Shown here: one piece after another, positions 16,439 to 24,543 of the stretch
Layout of the letters: each line of letters opens with the position of its first letter
Numbering within the stretch: position 1 is the stretch's first letter
Assembly (NCBI GenBank): GCA_964475165.1
Contig: CAYYVN010000004.1
Coordinates: forward strand, 1-64,000
Reading direction: 5' to 3'
From: CAYUHK01 sp964475165
GTDB lineage: Bacteria > Verrucomicrobiota > Kiritimatiellia > JAAZAB01
DNA length: 64,000 nucleotides
The notes under the pieces: model-generated
Database searches by the model: none
Seen by the model: the letters and a program-made list of their open reading frames with translations, nothing else
Told to the model about the DNA's origin: nothing
Program-made: the position numbers and the translations under genes

Positions 16439-17398
16439 TCAGGCCAGCGCGCGCTTGAGCAAATCGGTCGTGCTGAACCCGGGCAAGAGGGGCATGCATT
16501 CCAGGCGTCCGCCCCAGCTTGAGACCAGATCTTTTTCCTGGCGGATGCGTTCTGCCTCATAGGAGCCGCCCTTGACATGGATATCAGGGCGGATTTGGGC
16601 CAGCAAGCTCAAGGGATTGTCACCGGCGAAAGGATAGGCCAGAGATACGGCCTGCAGGGCCTGCAGGGCGCTCAGGCGGAAATGGATCGGGAAAATCGGC
16701 CGTTGCTGGCCCTTATAGGCGCGTAGCGAGGCGTCATCATTGACCAGCACGATCAGTTCATGGCCCAGCTGACGGGCTTGAGCCAGCAGGCGCAGATGGC
16801 CGAGATGCAGAATATCGAAGCAACCATTGACGGTTACCAGCCGTTGCCCCGCCTGGCGCCGGGTGAGTTTCTCTAGCTGGACGGGTGTGGGCCAAGGCTC
16901 GCAAACCTCTTCGGGCACTGGTATGGGCGTGGCCTTCTGTAGCAGGTGCGCAGCAATATCGGCGCTGAAACATCCAGGCACCACCGGCACATCAAGGGTT
17001 GTGTGCGCTAGAGCCCGCGCCTCTTGGCGCAGCGGATCGGCCGGCTGGCTGGCGCAATCCACCAAGGTATAAGGCACCAAGGGTTGCAGAGTTTGGCGCC
17101 ATTGATTGGCCGGCGCCATGCTCACGGCGTCAACGCCGCGCAGGCCGGCGACGAACTCCATCCTAATGGCCGCCGGATGCCAGAACCAATCACGGCTGGC
17201 CGGCCGGGCTTGGGCATCAACGATGACGCAAACATGGGCTGCTTGGCGGGCGGCCGTGCGGATGGCCAGTAAGTTGCCCGGCTGAAAGATATCGAAGGAT
17301 CCGGCCACGACCGCCACGCTCTCGGCGTTGGCGGGCAGGGAGTTTCTCCAGCCAGCTATGGCTTCCAGGGTCGGGAATATTTTCCGCTGACTGCTCAT
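16439..17398 (-). CDS. Heptose-1-phosphate adenylyltransferase homologue with a degenerate duplicate N-terminal domain
   Basis: The second half of this 319-residue protein (about 185-319) is a canonical RfaE2/HldE-type nucleotidyltransferase: TVNGCFDILHLGHLRLLAQA with HLGH at 198-201, VLVNDDASLRAYKG, KGGSY and the GFSTTDLL end. That activity joins ATP to heptose 1-phosphate to make ADP-heptose for lipopolysaccharide. The first half (about 25-160) has the same fold signature, VVAGSFDIFQPGNLL, but the catalytic H-x-G-H reads Q-P-G-N, so it is probably inactive. This layout differs from HldE, whose N-terminal domain is a ribokinase-type kinase. The ATG at 17398 gives MSSQRKIF; the upstream open frame runs through tRNA-Gly on the other strand and is not coding. 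Confidence 0.82.
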   Translation of the reverse strand: MSSQRKIFPTLEAIAGWRNSLPANAESVAVVAGSFDIFQPGNLLAIRTAARQAAHVCVIVDAQARPASRDWFWHPAAIRMEFVAGLRGVDAVSMAPANQWRQTLQPLVPYTLVDCASQPADPLRQEARALAHTTLDVPVVPGCFSADIAAHLLQKATPIPVPEEVCEPWPTPVQLEKLTRRQAGQRLVTVNGCFDILHLGHLRLLAQARQLGHELIVLVNDDASLRAYKGQQRPIFPIHFRLSALQALQAVSLAYPFAGDNPLSLLAQIRPDIHVKGGSYEAERIRQEKDLVSSWGGRLECMPLLPGFSTTDLLKRALA

Positions 17399-17625
17399 CA
17401 CGGGGAGCAGCCTAGCAAAGCGACCGCGCTTTTTCAATCTCCAATGCGCGCCCGGGTCCTCGCCGCTCAGTTCAGAGCGCTCAATGCCCGGGCTGAGATG
17501 GGTGGGGGGAATCAGGTTTGCAGCATGCTTGACCCAGCCGCCACGGGCGCCTACACTCTGGAAAGGGTTTAGCAAGCGGGCGCGGGCCGGGAGCTCTCCA
17601 GCCCCAGACGCCGCCCAGGCTGTGT

Positions 17626-17696
17626 GCGGGTGTAGCATAGTGGTAATGTTCCAGCCTTCCAAGCTGGCCACACGGGTTCGATTCCCGTCACCCGCT
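17626..17696 (+). tRNA. tRNA-Gly (anticodon TCC)
   Basis: Seventy-one bases fold as a tRNA: acceptor GCGGGTG/CACCCGC with seven perfect pairs, D arm GTAGCATAGTGGTAATGT, anticodon arm CCAGC-CTTCCAA-GCTGG with anticodon TCC, T arm ACGGG-TTCGATT-CCCGT, and discriminator T. No CCA is encoded (TAAG follows), in contrast to the tRNA-Arg in this window. It would read GGA and GGG codons. Confidence 0.97.
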
Positions 17697-17828
17697 AAGC
17701 ATTCCGCCGCCAAGACCCGGCTCGGCCATGCCCCTTCCAGGCCTTAGCGAGGCCTGTGTTGTAAGCTCCAGATGGCGTCCGCTCTCGGTCGTGCGGCCTG
17801 GCGCTGATAGGGCCGCCCCAATTAAGCA

Positions 17829-17857
17829 TGGACATAGTGTTTGTTGACGGGTATCAT
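17829..17857 (+). promoter_or_regulatory. Sigma-70-like promoter for the DUF1846 gene
   Basis: TGGACA (17829-17834), a 17-base spacer and TATCAT (17852-17857) give good -35 and -10 boxes. Transcription would begin near 17864, leaving about 23 bases before the GTG start. Confidence 0.5.
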
Positions 17858-17886
17858 TCTTTTCCCAAAAGGGAAAGGACTCCGGC

Positions 17887-19386
17887 GTGCCAGCCATTGG
17901 GTTTGATAACGACAAATATCTGCGGGAACAGACCGCTGCCATTCGTGATCGGGTGCGGCGCTTTCAGAAGCTCTATCTGGAATTTGGCGGCAAGCTCTTG
18001 TTCGATTATCATGCCGCCCGCGTGCTGCCCGGCTATGATCCCAATGTTAAGATGCGCCTCTTGCAGGGGCTCAAGGATCAAGCCGATGTTCTCTTGTGCA
18101 TTTACGCCGGCGATATCGAGCGCCGGAAAATGCGCGCCGATTTCGGGATCAGCTACGACGCTGACGCCCTCAAGCTCATTGATGACCTGCATGCCTGGGG
18201 GTTAGGCGTCCTGGGCGTAGTGATTACCCGCTATAACGACCAGCCGGCGGCGCACCAGTTTCGTAATAAGCTGGAGCGGCGCGGGGTCAAAGTGATGATC
18301 CACCGCGCGACACATGGTTATCCGGCCGATGTGGATCGGATCGTCAGCGATGCCGGTTATGGTGCCAATCCCTTTATCGCCACCCATAAACCGTTGGTGG
18401 TAGTCACAGGTCCCGGTCCCGGCAGCGGCAAGTTAGCGACCTGTCTGACGATGCTCTATCATGATCACCGGCGCGGCTGCGCTTCCGGCTATGCCAAGTT
18501 TGAAACCTTCCCCATCTGGAATTTGCCTTTGAAGCATCCCGTGAATATCGCTTACGAAGCCGCCACGGCCGATATCGGCGACTACAACCTGATCGATCCC
18601 TTTCATCAAGAGGCCTATCAACAAATTGCCGTTAATTATAACCGCGATGTGGAAGCTTTTCCCGTCCTGCGCCGCATCCTTGAGAAGATCACCGGCGGTC
18701 AAGCCATGTATCTTTCGCCAACCGATATGGGCGTGAACCGTGCTGGCTTTGGCATCAGCGACGATGAGGCCGTACGCGAGGCCTCCCGCCAGGAGATTAT
18801 CCGGCGCTATTTCCGCTATGCCTGCGAGTATGCCATGGGCCTGACCGAGCAGGAAACCCTGCAGCGCATCGGGCGGATGATGCAGGAGCTGAATCTACAG
18901 CCGGAAGTCCGGCGAGTGGTGGAACCGGCCCGCCGGGCGGCCAGTGCGGGCAAGGGTCATAAGGGCATTTGTTGCGGCGCGGCGCTGGAATTGCGGGATG
19001 GCACATTGATTACCGGCAAGAATTCATCGCTGATGCATGCAGTTTCGAGCCTGATCCTGAATGCCATTAAACACCTGGCGGGGATCCCGGATAAAATCCA
19101 CCTCTTATCGCCGAATATCACGGCCTCCATCGGCATGCTCAAGCGCGACATCTTGAACGGCAAGTCCGAAAGCCTCAACCTGGATGAAACGCTGGTGGCC
19201 TTGAGCATCAGTTCCACGACCAATCCGACCACGCAAGCGGCCATGGAAAAATTGAAGGAGCTGGCCGGCTGCGAGATGCATCTGACGCATATGCCCACCC
19301 CGGGCGATGAATCGGGTTTGAAACGCCTAGGCGTTAACCTGACCAGCGACCCTAATTTTCCGAGCCGCGATTTATTGATTACCTGA
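17887..19386 (+). CDS. DUF1846 family protein
   Basis: A 499-residue protein of unknown biochemical role. It matches the DUF1846 family, known mostly from Firmicutes and some gut bacteria: opening GFDNDKYLREQTAAIRDRV, DYHAARVLPGYDPNVK, the TGPGPGSGKLATCL loop, which looks like a phosphate-binding site, FETFPIWNLPLKHPVN, YLSPTDMGVN and the KGICCGAALELRDG stretch with paired cysteines. A solved family structure exists, but I do not recall an assigned activity. The start is GTG at 17887, suitably placed after a promoter-like pair. It converges with the slipin gene with an eight-base gap. Nothing nearby hints at a role. Confidence 0.88.
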   Translation: MPAIGFDNDKYLREQTAAIRDRVRRFQKLYLEFGGKLLFDYHAARVLPGYDPNVKMRLLQGLKDQADVLLCIYAGDIERRKMRADFGISYDADALKLIDDLHAWGLGVLGVVITRYNDQPAAHQFRNKLERRGVKVMIHRATHGYPADVDRIVSDAGYGANPFIATHKPLVVVTGPGPGSGKLATCLTMLYHDHRRGCASGYAKFETFPIWNLPLKHPVNIAYEAATADIGDYNLIDPFHQEAYQQIAVNYNRDVEAFPVLRRILEKITGGQAMYLSPTDMGVNRAGFGISDDEAVREASRQEIIRRYFRYACEYAMGLTEQETLQRIGRMMQELNLQPEVRRVVEPARRAASAGKGHKGICCGAALELRDGTLITGKNSSLMHAVSSLILNAIKHLAGIPDKIHLLSPNITASIGMLKRDILNGKSESLNLDETLVALSISSTTNPTTQAAMEKLKELAGCEMHLTHMPTPGDESGLKRLGVNLTSDPNFPSRDLLIT

Positions 19387-19394
19387 GATGGCGC

Positions 19395-20153
19395 TCAGCC
19401 GGAGGCCGGCTTGGTTTTATCCATGAAATAGCGCATAAACTCCATCGGCAAGGGGAAGACGATCGTGGAGTTTTTCTCCGTGGAGATTTCCGTCAGGGTC
19501 TGCAGGTAACGCAGTTGCACGGCGACCGTGTTAGTGGCCATGACATCGGCGGCTTCCTTGAGTTTGGCCGAGGCCTGATATTCGCCATCGGCATGAATAA
19601 CCTTGGCGCGCCGCTCGCGCTCGGCCTCAGCCTGTTTGGCCAGCGCGCGCCGCATGCCTTCCGGCAGATCCACATCCTTAACTTCCACCGCACTCACCTT
19701 AATGCCCCAGGGATCAGTGCGGGCATCAATGACCTCCTGCAGTTTCTGGTTGATTTTTTCGCGGTGGGCCAGCAGATCGTCCAGCTCGTGTTCGCCGAGA
19801 ATGGAGCGCAGGGTGGTTTGGCCCATCTGCGAGGTGGCAAAGATGTAATCTTCCACGGCGATGATCGCCTTGCTGGGATCAAACACCTGGAAATACATGA
19901 CGGCATTAACCTTGACCGATACGTTATCCTGGGTCACCACATCCTGGGGCGGTACATCCAGGGCCACGGTACGCAGGGAGACCTTGACCATCTTTTCGAA
20001 CATGGGAATGAGCAGGATGAGGCCCGGCCCGCGAATGCCCGCGAAGCGCCCCAGACGAAAGATCACCCCGCGCTCATATTCCCGCAGGATTTTGATGGTA
20101 TTGACGAGGATGAAGATCACAATGATCAGCGTGGTCATAATGGGAGCCGTCAT
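19395..20153 (-). CDS. Slipin (SPFH/stomatin-family membrane protein)
   Basis: A 252-residue SPFH protein: one N-terminal membrane segment (TTLIIVIFILVNTI), the REYERGVIFRLGRF opening of the band-7 domain, the VSLRTVALDVPPQDVVTQDNVSVKVNAVMYF core, then a charged coiled-coil helix rich in Ala and Glu (ALAKQAEAERERRAKVI, DGEYQASAKLKEAADVM). Such proteins form ring-like scaffolds in membranes. It lies directly downstream of the NfeD gene on the same strand with a 44-base gap, the well-known slipin-NfeD pairing in which the protease is thought to act with or on its scaffold partner. Confidence 0.93.
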   Translation of the reverse strand: MTAPIMTTLIIVIFILVNTIKILREYERGVIFRLGRFAGIRGPGLILLIPMFEKMVKVSLRTVALDVPPQDVVTQDNVSVKVNAVMYFQVFDPSKAIIAVEDYIFATSQMGQTTLRSILGEHELDDLLAHREKINQKLQEVIDARTDPWGIKVSAVEVKDVDLPEGMRRALAKQAEAERERRAKVIHADGEYQASAKLKEAADVMATNTVAVQLRYLQTLTEISTEKNSTIVFPLPMEFMRYFMDKTKPASG

Positions 20154-20197
20154 CTTTTTTTTCCTTTCGCTGGAGTTATCTTTTTATGAATGAATCC

Positions 20198-21502
20198 TTA
20201 AAGCGCTTCCACTTTGAGCGTCATACCCCTGATGGCTTTCACGCGCACGCGGCGGCCGGCGGGGATGGGGGTGTCGGCAAAGGCGCTCCAATGGGTGCCA
20301 GCCACGAAGACCTGGCCGCCTTGGGGAGTAATCTCCAGGCGGACATCGCCCTCCTGATCGATCAAGCCCGTATCGCCGCTGACCGGTCTGCTGGTCAACG
20401 ATTTAATGGAAAGCCAGACGCCCAGCACGAAGAAGAGGGAGGTCACCAGCACCACCGGGATGAGCACCTGCAGCGAAACGCGCATGGCCGGATCAGGACT
20501 ATCAAAAAGCATGATCGAGCCGAAGAACATAGCCACCATTCCTCCCGCAATCAATATGCCGTGGGTACCAGTCTTAACATCCACTATAAATAGCACGATG
20601 GCCAGCAGAATCAATAAAATTCCGGCGAAGTTGACGCTGAGCGTTTGGAAGGCAAAGAGGGCCAGGATCAAGGCCACGCCGCCGACTACCCCGGGAAAAA
20701 TTGCGCCGGGATTAGCAAACTCAAAGTACAAGCCCAAAAGTCCCAGCATGAAGAGCACGTAGGCCACATTGGGGTTGGCGATGGTGGCGAGCAGTTCATC
20801 ACGCCAGTTCATGGAGCTCTGCACCAAGGGCGCTCCTTGCGTTACCAGGCCTACCTCGTTGGTGCCGATCATCACCTTGCGGCCATCAATCATCTCCAGC
20901 AGGGCCGTGGTGGAGGGAGCGATCAGATCGATCACTTGTTCTTGCAGGGCTTCCGTTTCCGAAAGGGAGACGCTTTCATGCACAGCGGCATGGGCCCATT
21001 CAATATTACGCCCGCGTTTTTCGGCAATGGAACGAATAAATGCCGCAGCATCATTGACCGCCTTGGCGGTCATGTTGGTATCCATGACATTCTGGGGGCC
21101 CAAGGCCACCGGATGCGCCGCGCCGATGGCCGTGCCTGGCGCCATGGCCGCGACATGGGCGGCCAAGGTGATGAAAGCGCCGGCGGAAGCGGCCCGCGAA
21201 CCGGCGGGAGCCACATAAACCACCACGGGCACTTCGGAAGCCATGATCTTCTTGATGATCAGGCGCATGGAATCATCCAAGCCGCCGGGTGTATCCAATT
21301 CAAAAATCACACAGGCACACTGGCGCTCTTCAGCCTGTTCCATGGTTTTGATCATGAAGCGGGCGGTCACCGGGCCGATGACACCATCAACGCGCGCCAC
21401 CATGGCGTCCTGAGCATGGACCGCCCAGGCCCCAGCGGTTAAAGTGCCGATCAGACCAAGCAAGCCGGCCAGGCGAGAATAAAATTGCGTGCACGCGGTC
21501 AT
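20198..21502 (-). CDS. NfeD-family membrane-bound serine protease (long form)
   Basis: A 434-residue protein with a signal peptide (LAGLLGLIGTLTAGAWAVHA), an N-terminal ClpP-class protease domain and a membrane plus OB-fold C-terminus. Key residues: ELDTPGG forms the oxyanion region, and APAGSRAASAGAFI holds the nucleophile serine (S-A-G) with the lysine expected later, near EKRG. Four to five membrane segments follow, then a beta-rich NfeD domain ending VRVKAIRGMTLKVE. The ATG at 21502 opens just before the signal peptide; a TTG at 21538 would add 12 polar residues. It is the first gene of the NfeD-slipin pair. Long-form NfeD cleaves slipin-type proteins in archaeal studies, as I recall. Confidence 0.93.
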   Translation of the reverse strand: MTACTQFYSRLAGLLGLIGTLTAGAWAVHAQDAMVARVDGVIGPVTARFMIKTMEQAEERQCACVIFELDTPGGLDDSMRLIIKKIMASEVPVVVYVAPAGSRAASAGAFITLAAHVAAMAPGTAIGAAHPVALGPQNVMDTNMTAKAVNDAAAFIRSIAEKRGRNIEWAHAAVHESVSLSETEALQEQVIDLIAPSTTALLEMIDGRKVMIGTNEVGLVTQGAPLVQSSMNWRDELLATIANPNVAYVLFMLGLLGLYFEFANPGAIFPGVVGGVALILALFAFQTLSVNFAGILLILLAIVLFIVDVKTGTHGILIAGGMVAMFFGSIMLFDSPDPAMRVSLQVLIPVVLVTSLFFVLGVWLSIKSLTSRPVSGDTGLIDQEGDVRLEITPQGGQVFVAGTHWSAFADTPIPAGRRVRVKAIRGMTLKVEAL

Positions 21503-21588
21503 ACGAGAATTGTTATCCGCCCCGGCGGGGGAGGTCAAGGCCTAAAACGAGTTGGGGCTAGACCTGGAAATAATTGTCAAAGAGAATC

Positions 21589-21617
21589 TTGCTTTGGTGC
21601 CTTTGACACTCTACAGT
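21589..21617 (+). promoter_or_regulatory. Sigma-70-like promoter for the membrane protein gene at 21666
   Basis: TTGCTT (21589-21594), 17 bases, TACAGT (21612-21617). Transcription would begin near 21624, about 40 bases before the ATG, which is preceded by a strong AGGAGGAAA ribosome site. Confidence 0.45.
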
Positions 21618-21665
21618 ATAGGCGAGCGCTGGAAGTCCGCCTATTAACATGCAGGAGGAAAAGCC

Positions 21666-22280
21666 ATGAGTGAACCAAAAATCGAGGTAAAATTTGGCGA
21701 GTGGATCCAGAGAGGATTCGATCTATATAAGAATAATTTTCTGGTGCTATTGGCGGCGACCCTCTTGGCTACGGTAATCGGGGTTGTCACCTCCGGCATC
21801 CTCAGCGGGCCGATGTTTGCCGGCGTGATCTTGATCGCCCTGGGCCTTTTGGATAAAAAAGAGCCTCGGCCCGATATCGGCACGGTCTTCAAGGGGTTTG
21901 ATTATTTCTTGAACGCCTTCCTGTTTTTTCTGGTCTGGGGAGGGCTGGCCTTGCTGGTTTCCTTGCTGATGGGTTGGGCCGTCAAAATTTATATTGCGCC
22001 ACTGCTGGTCAGCGCCGTGCATCTGGTGCTGCGCACCTTTCTGATCTTCGGTTTCTTCTTGATCGTGGATCGTAAAATGGATTTCTGGCCGGCTTCGCTG
22101 GCGAGCATCAAGCGCGTCAAGTCCAATTTCTGGCCGCTGCTGGCCTTTGTGATCATCGTTGAATTGATCGGCGCGCTGGGCCTTATCGCTTGTGGTGTCG
22201 GGGTGATCATCACCTTGCCGATTACTATTTGTTGTCTGGCGGTGGCTTATCGGGCGGTGTTTGCGCCGGAGGCCGCCTGA
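21666..22280 (+). CDS. Multi-pass membrane protein of unknown function
   Basis: A 204-residue protein with four to five hydrophobic segments (about residues 25-45, 50-65, 80-105, 115-135, 160-195) between short charged loops. The start KFGEWIQRGFDLYKNNFLVLL resembles a loosely defined group of bacterial membrane proteins with a helix-loop lead (glycerophosphoryl-transferase-associated or DUF975-like), but I cannot name the family with certainty. No catalytic motif is visible. A strong AGGAGG site precedes the ATG. The next gene, also a membrane protein, begins seven bases after the stop, so they are probably expressed together. Confidence 0.75.
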   Translation: MSEPKIEVKFGEWIQRGFDLYKNNFLVLLAATLLATVIGVVTSGILSGPMFAGVILIALGLLDKKEPRPDIGTVFKGFDYFLNAFLFFLVWGGLALLVSLLMGWAVKIYIAPLLVSAVHLVLRTFLIFGFFLIVDRKMDFWPASLASIKRVKSNFWPLLAFVIIVELIGALGLIACGVGVIITLPITICCLAVAYRAVFAPEAA

Positions 22281-22287
22281 TCCATCC

Positions 22288-22734
22288 ATGAATGGTGGAG
22301 GCGCCGTTTTATTGCGCGCGCGGCCGGTTCCTTATCGGCAGGTGCTGCGGCGCCATCTGCCTTGGAGCCTGCTGTCTGGCGGTGTCCTGTTCGCGGCTTG
22401 GGTTTGGCCGCTCGCCAAGCTGGCTCTGCATACCTGCATCTTTCTGCGCCTGACCGGCTATCCGTGTTTGAGCTGCGGCTGGACGCGAGGATTTGTGGCC
22501 ATGGCCCATGGGGCAGGCTGGCAGGTGCTGCAGGATTGTCCTCTGGTGATCCTGCTCTATAGCTTGACGGCGCTGGTTTTTGCTTGGAACACAGCCGCGC
22601 TCATGCTGGGCGTGCAATTGGAGCGCGGCCGTTGGCTGAGCATGGCAGGTAGACGCGGCTGGTGGTTAGTGGGTCTGGCCACCGGCCTGATCCTGGCCAA
22701 CTGGATCTATCGCCTGGCGCTGGGATTCAAATGA
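22288..22734 (+). CDS. DUF2752-like small membrane protein
   Basis: A 148-residue protein with three hydrophobic segments. Its centre holds FLRLTGYPCLSCGWTRGF, matching the DUF2752 hallmark of a C-x-x-C-G-x-T-R stretch after the first membrane helix, and a later WNTAALMLG segment. The family has no known function; the cysteine pair and nearby Arg suggest a conserved surface at the membrane. I start at the ATG at 22288; an in-frame TTG at 22261 would overlap the preceding gene. It follows the unknown membrane gene by seven bases and is 57 bases ahead of argS. Confidence 0.75.
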   Translation: MNGGGAVLLRARPVPYRQVLRRHLPWSLLSGGVLFAAWVWPLAKLALHTCIFLRLTGYPCLSCGWTRGFVAMAHGAGWQVLQDCPLVILLYSLTALVFAWNTAALMLGVQLERGRWLSMAGRRGWWLVGLATGLILANWIYRLALGFK

Positions 22735-22791
22735 GGACGGTCCGAGGGGGCGTCTCCGGTCACGCCATGTTTTTTGATCAAAACTGCTACC

Positions 22792-24543
22792 ATGCCGCAC
22801 GCACAGCACAAGGCTAGCGAGGAGCAAACCATCGGCCAGATGTTGACCGCCTGGCTGCAGGGTGAGTTCGCGCGTCTTTTCCCGACCAGCAATCCTCACC
22901 TGGCTAGAGTGCAGGTGGTGCCTACGCTTTCCTCTACCCATGGCGATTATCAAAGCAATGCCGCCATGATCTTGGCCAAAGTGCTGCAGCGCGGGCCGCG
23001 AGAGCTGGCGCAGGCTTTCGTGGCGCAGGCGGGCCGACCGGAAAGCGTGGCCCAACTGGACGCCGTCGCTCCTGGCTTCATCAATATCCATCTGGACAAT
23101 GCTTGGCTGGCGGATCATTTGATGGCCATGTTCGAGGATGAACATTTGGGCGTAGCGCCCATCGGCCGTGGGCGCACGGTGATCCTGGATTATTCCAGTC
23201 CCAATGTGGCCAAGCCCATGCATATCGGCCATATTCGTTCCACCGTGATCGGCAATGCTCTGGATCGTTTGCATCGCTTCCTGGGCTATCGCGTGATTGC
23301 CGATAATCATCTGGGCGATTGGGGCACGCAGTTTGGTATCCTGATCATGGGCTATCGCCATTTCGTCGATCCGCAGGCCCTCCAAGAAAACCCCATCGCC
23401 GAACTGGAACGTATCTATGTGCGCAGCTATGAGCAATCCCAGACCAGTGCCGAGTGGCTGGCCCAATGCCGCCAGGAACTCGTTAAGCTCCAAGCCGGTG
23501 ATCAGCAAACCCGCGCTCTCTGGCAGCGTTTTGTGGATCTTTCGCGGGTGGAATTCGATCGTATCTATCAACGTTTGGGGGTGCAGTTTGATCTGACGCG
23601 CGGTGAAAGTTATTATAATGCGCGTCTGCCAGCGGTCATCGACCTCTTGCAGCAGAAGGGTTTGGCCCGGGAAAGCGAAGGGGCGCTGGTGGTGGACTTG
23701 GCGGAGGAGAAATTGCCGCCCTGCATTGTCCGCAAAAGCGATGGTGCTTATAATTATGCCACGACGGATCTGGCCACCTTGCTTAGTCGCCAGGAGGAGT
23801 TTGCGCCGGAGTCCATCATTTATGTCACGGATGAGCGTCAGCAATTACATTTCCGGCAGATTTTTACGATCGGCCAAAAGCTGGGCCTGCGCGCCGCCCT
23901 GCAGCATGTATGGTTTGGGCTCATGCGTCTGCCGGAAGGAACTTTTTCGACTCGCCAGGGCAATGTGATCAAGCTGGAATATCTGCTGGATGAAGCTGAG
24001 CGCCGGGCGCTGGAGATCGTCAAGCACACCAGTCCGGAAATGCCCGCGCTGCGCCAGCAAGAGGTGGCCCGTGCGGTAGGCCTGGGAGCTGTAAAATATG
24101 CGGATTTAAGCCAGAACCCGCAGAGCTTGGTCACCTTTTCCTGGGATAAAGCCTTGGCCTTGGACGGCAATTCGGCGCCCTACCTGCAGTATGCCTATGC
24201 TCGCATCCGCAGCGTGCAGGATAAATACAGCGCCCAATTTCCCGGCCGTGCTCCGGAGGCGCTGCCCCTCCGCTTGCAAGAGCCGGTGGAGCGGGCTGTG
24301 GCGCTGCATTTGGCGCGTTTTGCTGAGGCTGTCTTAGGCGCGGCGCGCCTGTGCAAGCCCAACTTGCTGGCCGATTATCTGTTTGCCTTGGCGGGTTTCT
24401 ATAATTCTTTTTATCAGAATGTGCCCTTCCTGAAGGCGCCCGCGGGGATTCGTGAAAGCCGTGTGCGTTTATGCGGTATGGCGGCGCGTGTGCTGCGTCA
24501 GGGCTTGGAGCTCTTGGGGATTGAAACTCCGGAGCGCATCTGA
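22792..24543 (+). CDS. argS: Arginyl-tRNA synthetase
   Basis: Charges tRNA-Arg. The 583-residue class I enzyme has the N-terminal additional domain (GDYQSNAAMILAKVL), the HIGH motif in SSPNVAKPMHIGHIRST, GDWGTQFG, the DLATLLSRQ catalytic-core helices and the anticodon-binding end closing with ELLGIETPERI. The last residues match the family consensus, so the C-terminus is complete. ATG 22792 is preferred to a TTG 18 bases upstream. rsmB begins inside the argS stop codon, so the two are coupled. Tandem with the tRNA-Arg(ACG) gene elsewhere in the window only by chance. Confidence 0.97.
   Translation: MPHAQHKASEEQTIGQMLTAWLQGEFARLFPTSNPHLARVQVVPTLSSTHGDYQSNAAMILAKVLQRGPRELAQAFVAQAGRPESVAQLDAVAPGFINIHLDNAWLADHLMAMFEDEHLGVAPIGRGRTVILDYSSPNVAKPMHIGHIRSTVIGNALDRLHRFLGYRVIADNHLGDWGTQFGILIMGYRHFVDPQALQENPIAELERIYVRSYEQSQTSAEWLAQCRQELVKLQAGDQQTRALWQRFVDLSRVEFDRIYQRLGVQFDLTRGESYYNARLPAVIDLLQQKGLARESEGALVVDLAEEKLPPCIVRKSDGAYNYATTDLATLLSRQEEFAPESIIYVTDERQQLHFRQIFTIGQKLGLRAALQHVWFGLMRLPEGTFSTRQGNVIKLEYLLDEAERRALEIVKHTSPEMPALRQQEVARAVGLGAVKYADLSQNPQSLVTFSWDKALALDGNSAPYLQYAYARIRSVQDKYSAQFPGRAPEALPLRLQEPVERAVALHLARFAEAVLGAARLCKPNLLADYLFALAGFYNSFYQNVPFLKAPAGIRESRVRLCGMAARVLRQGLELLGIETPERI

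Noticed and set aside
16439..17713. Longer form of the adenylyltransferase starting at 17713
   Set aside because: It would read through the tRNA-Gly gene on the opposite strand; the ATG at 17398 gives the family-like start.
22666..23844. 392-codon minus-strand frame opposite argS
   Set aside because: The coding signal and motifs belong to argS; the antisense frame is a by-product of GC-rich codon use.
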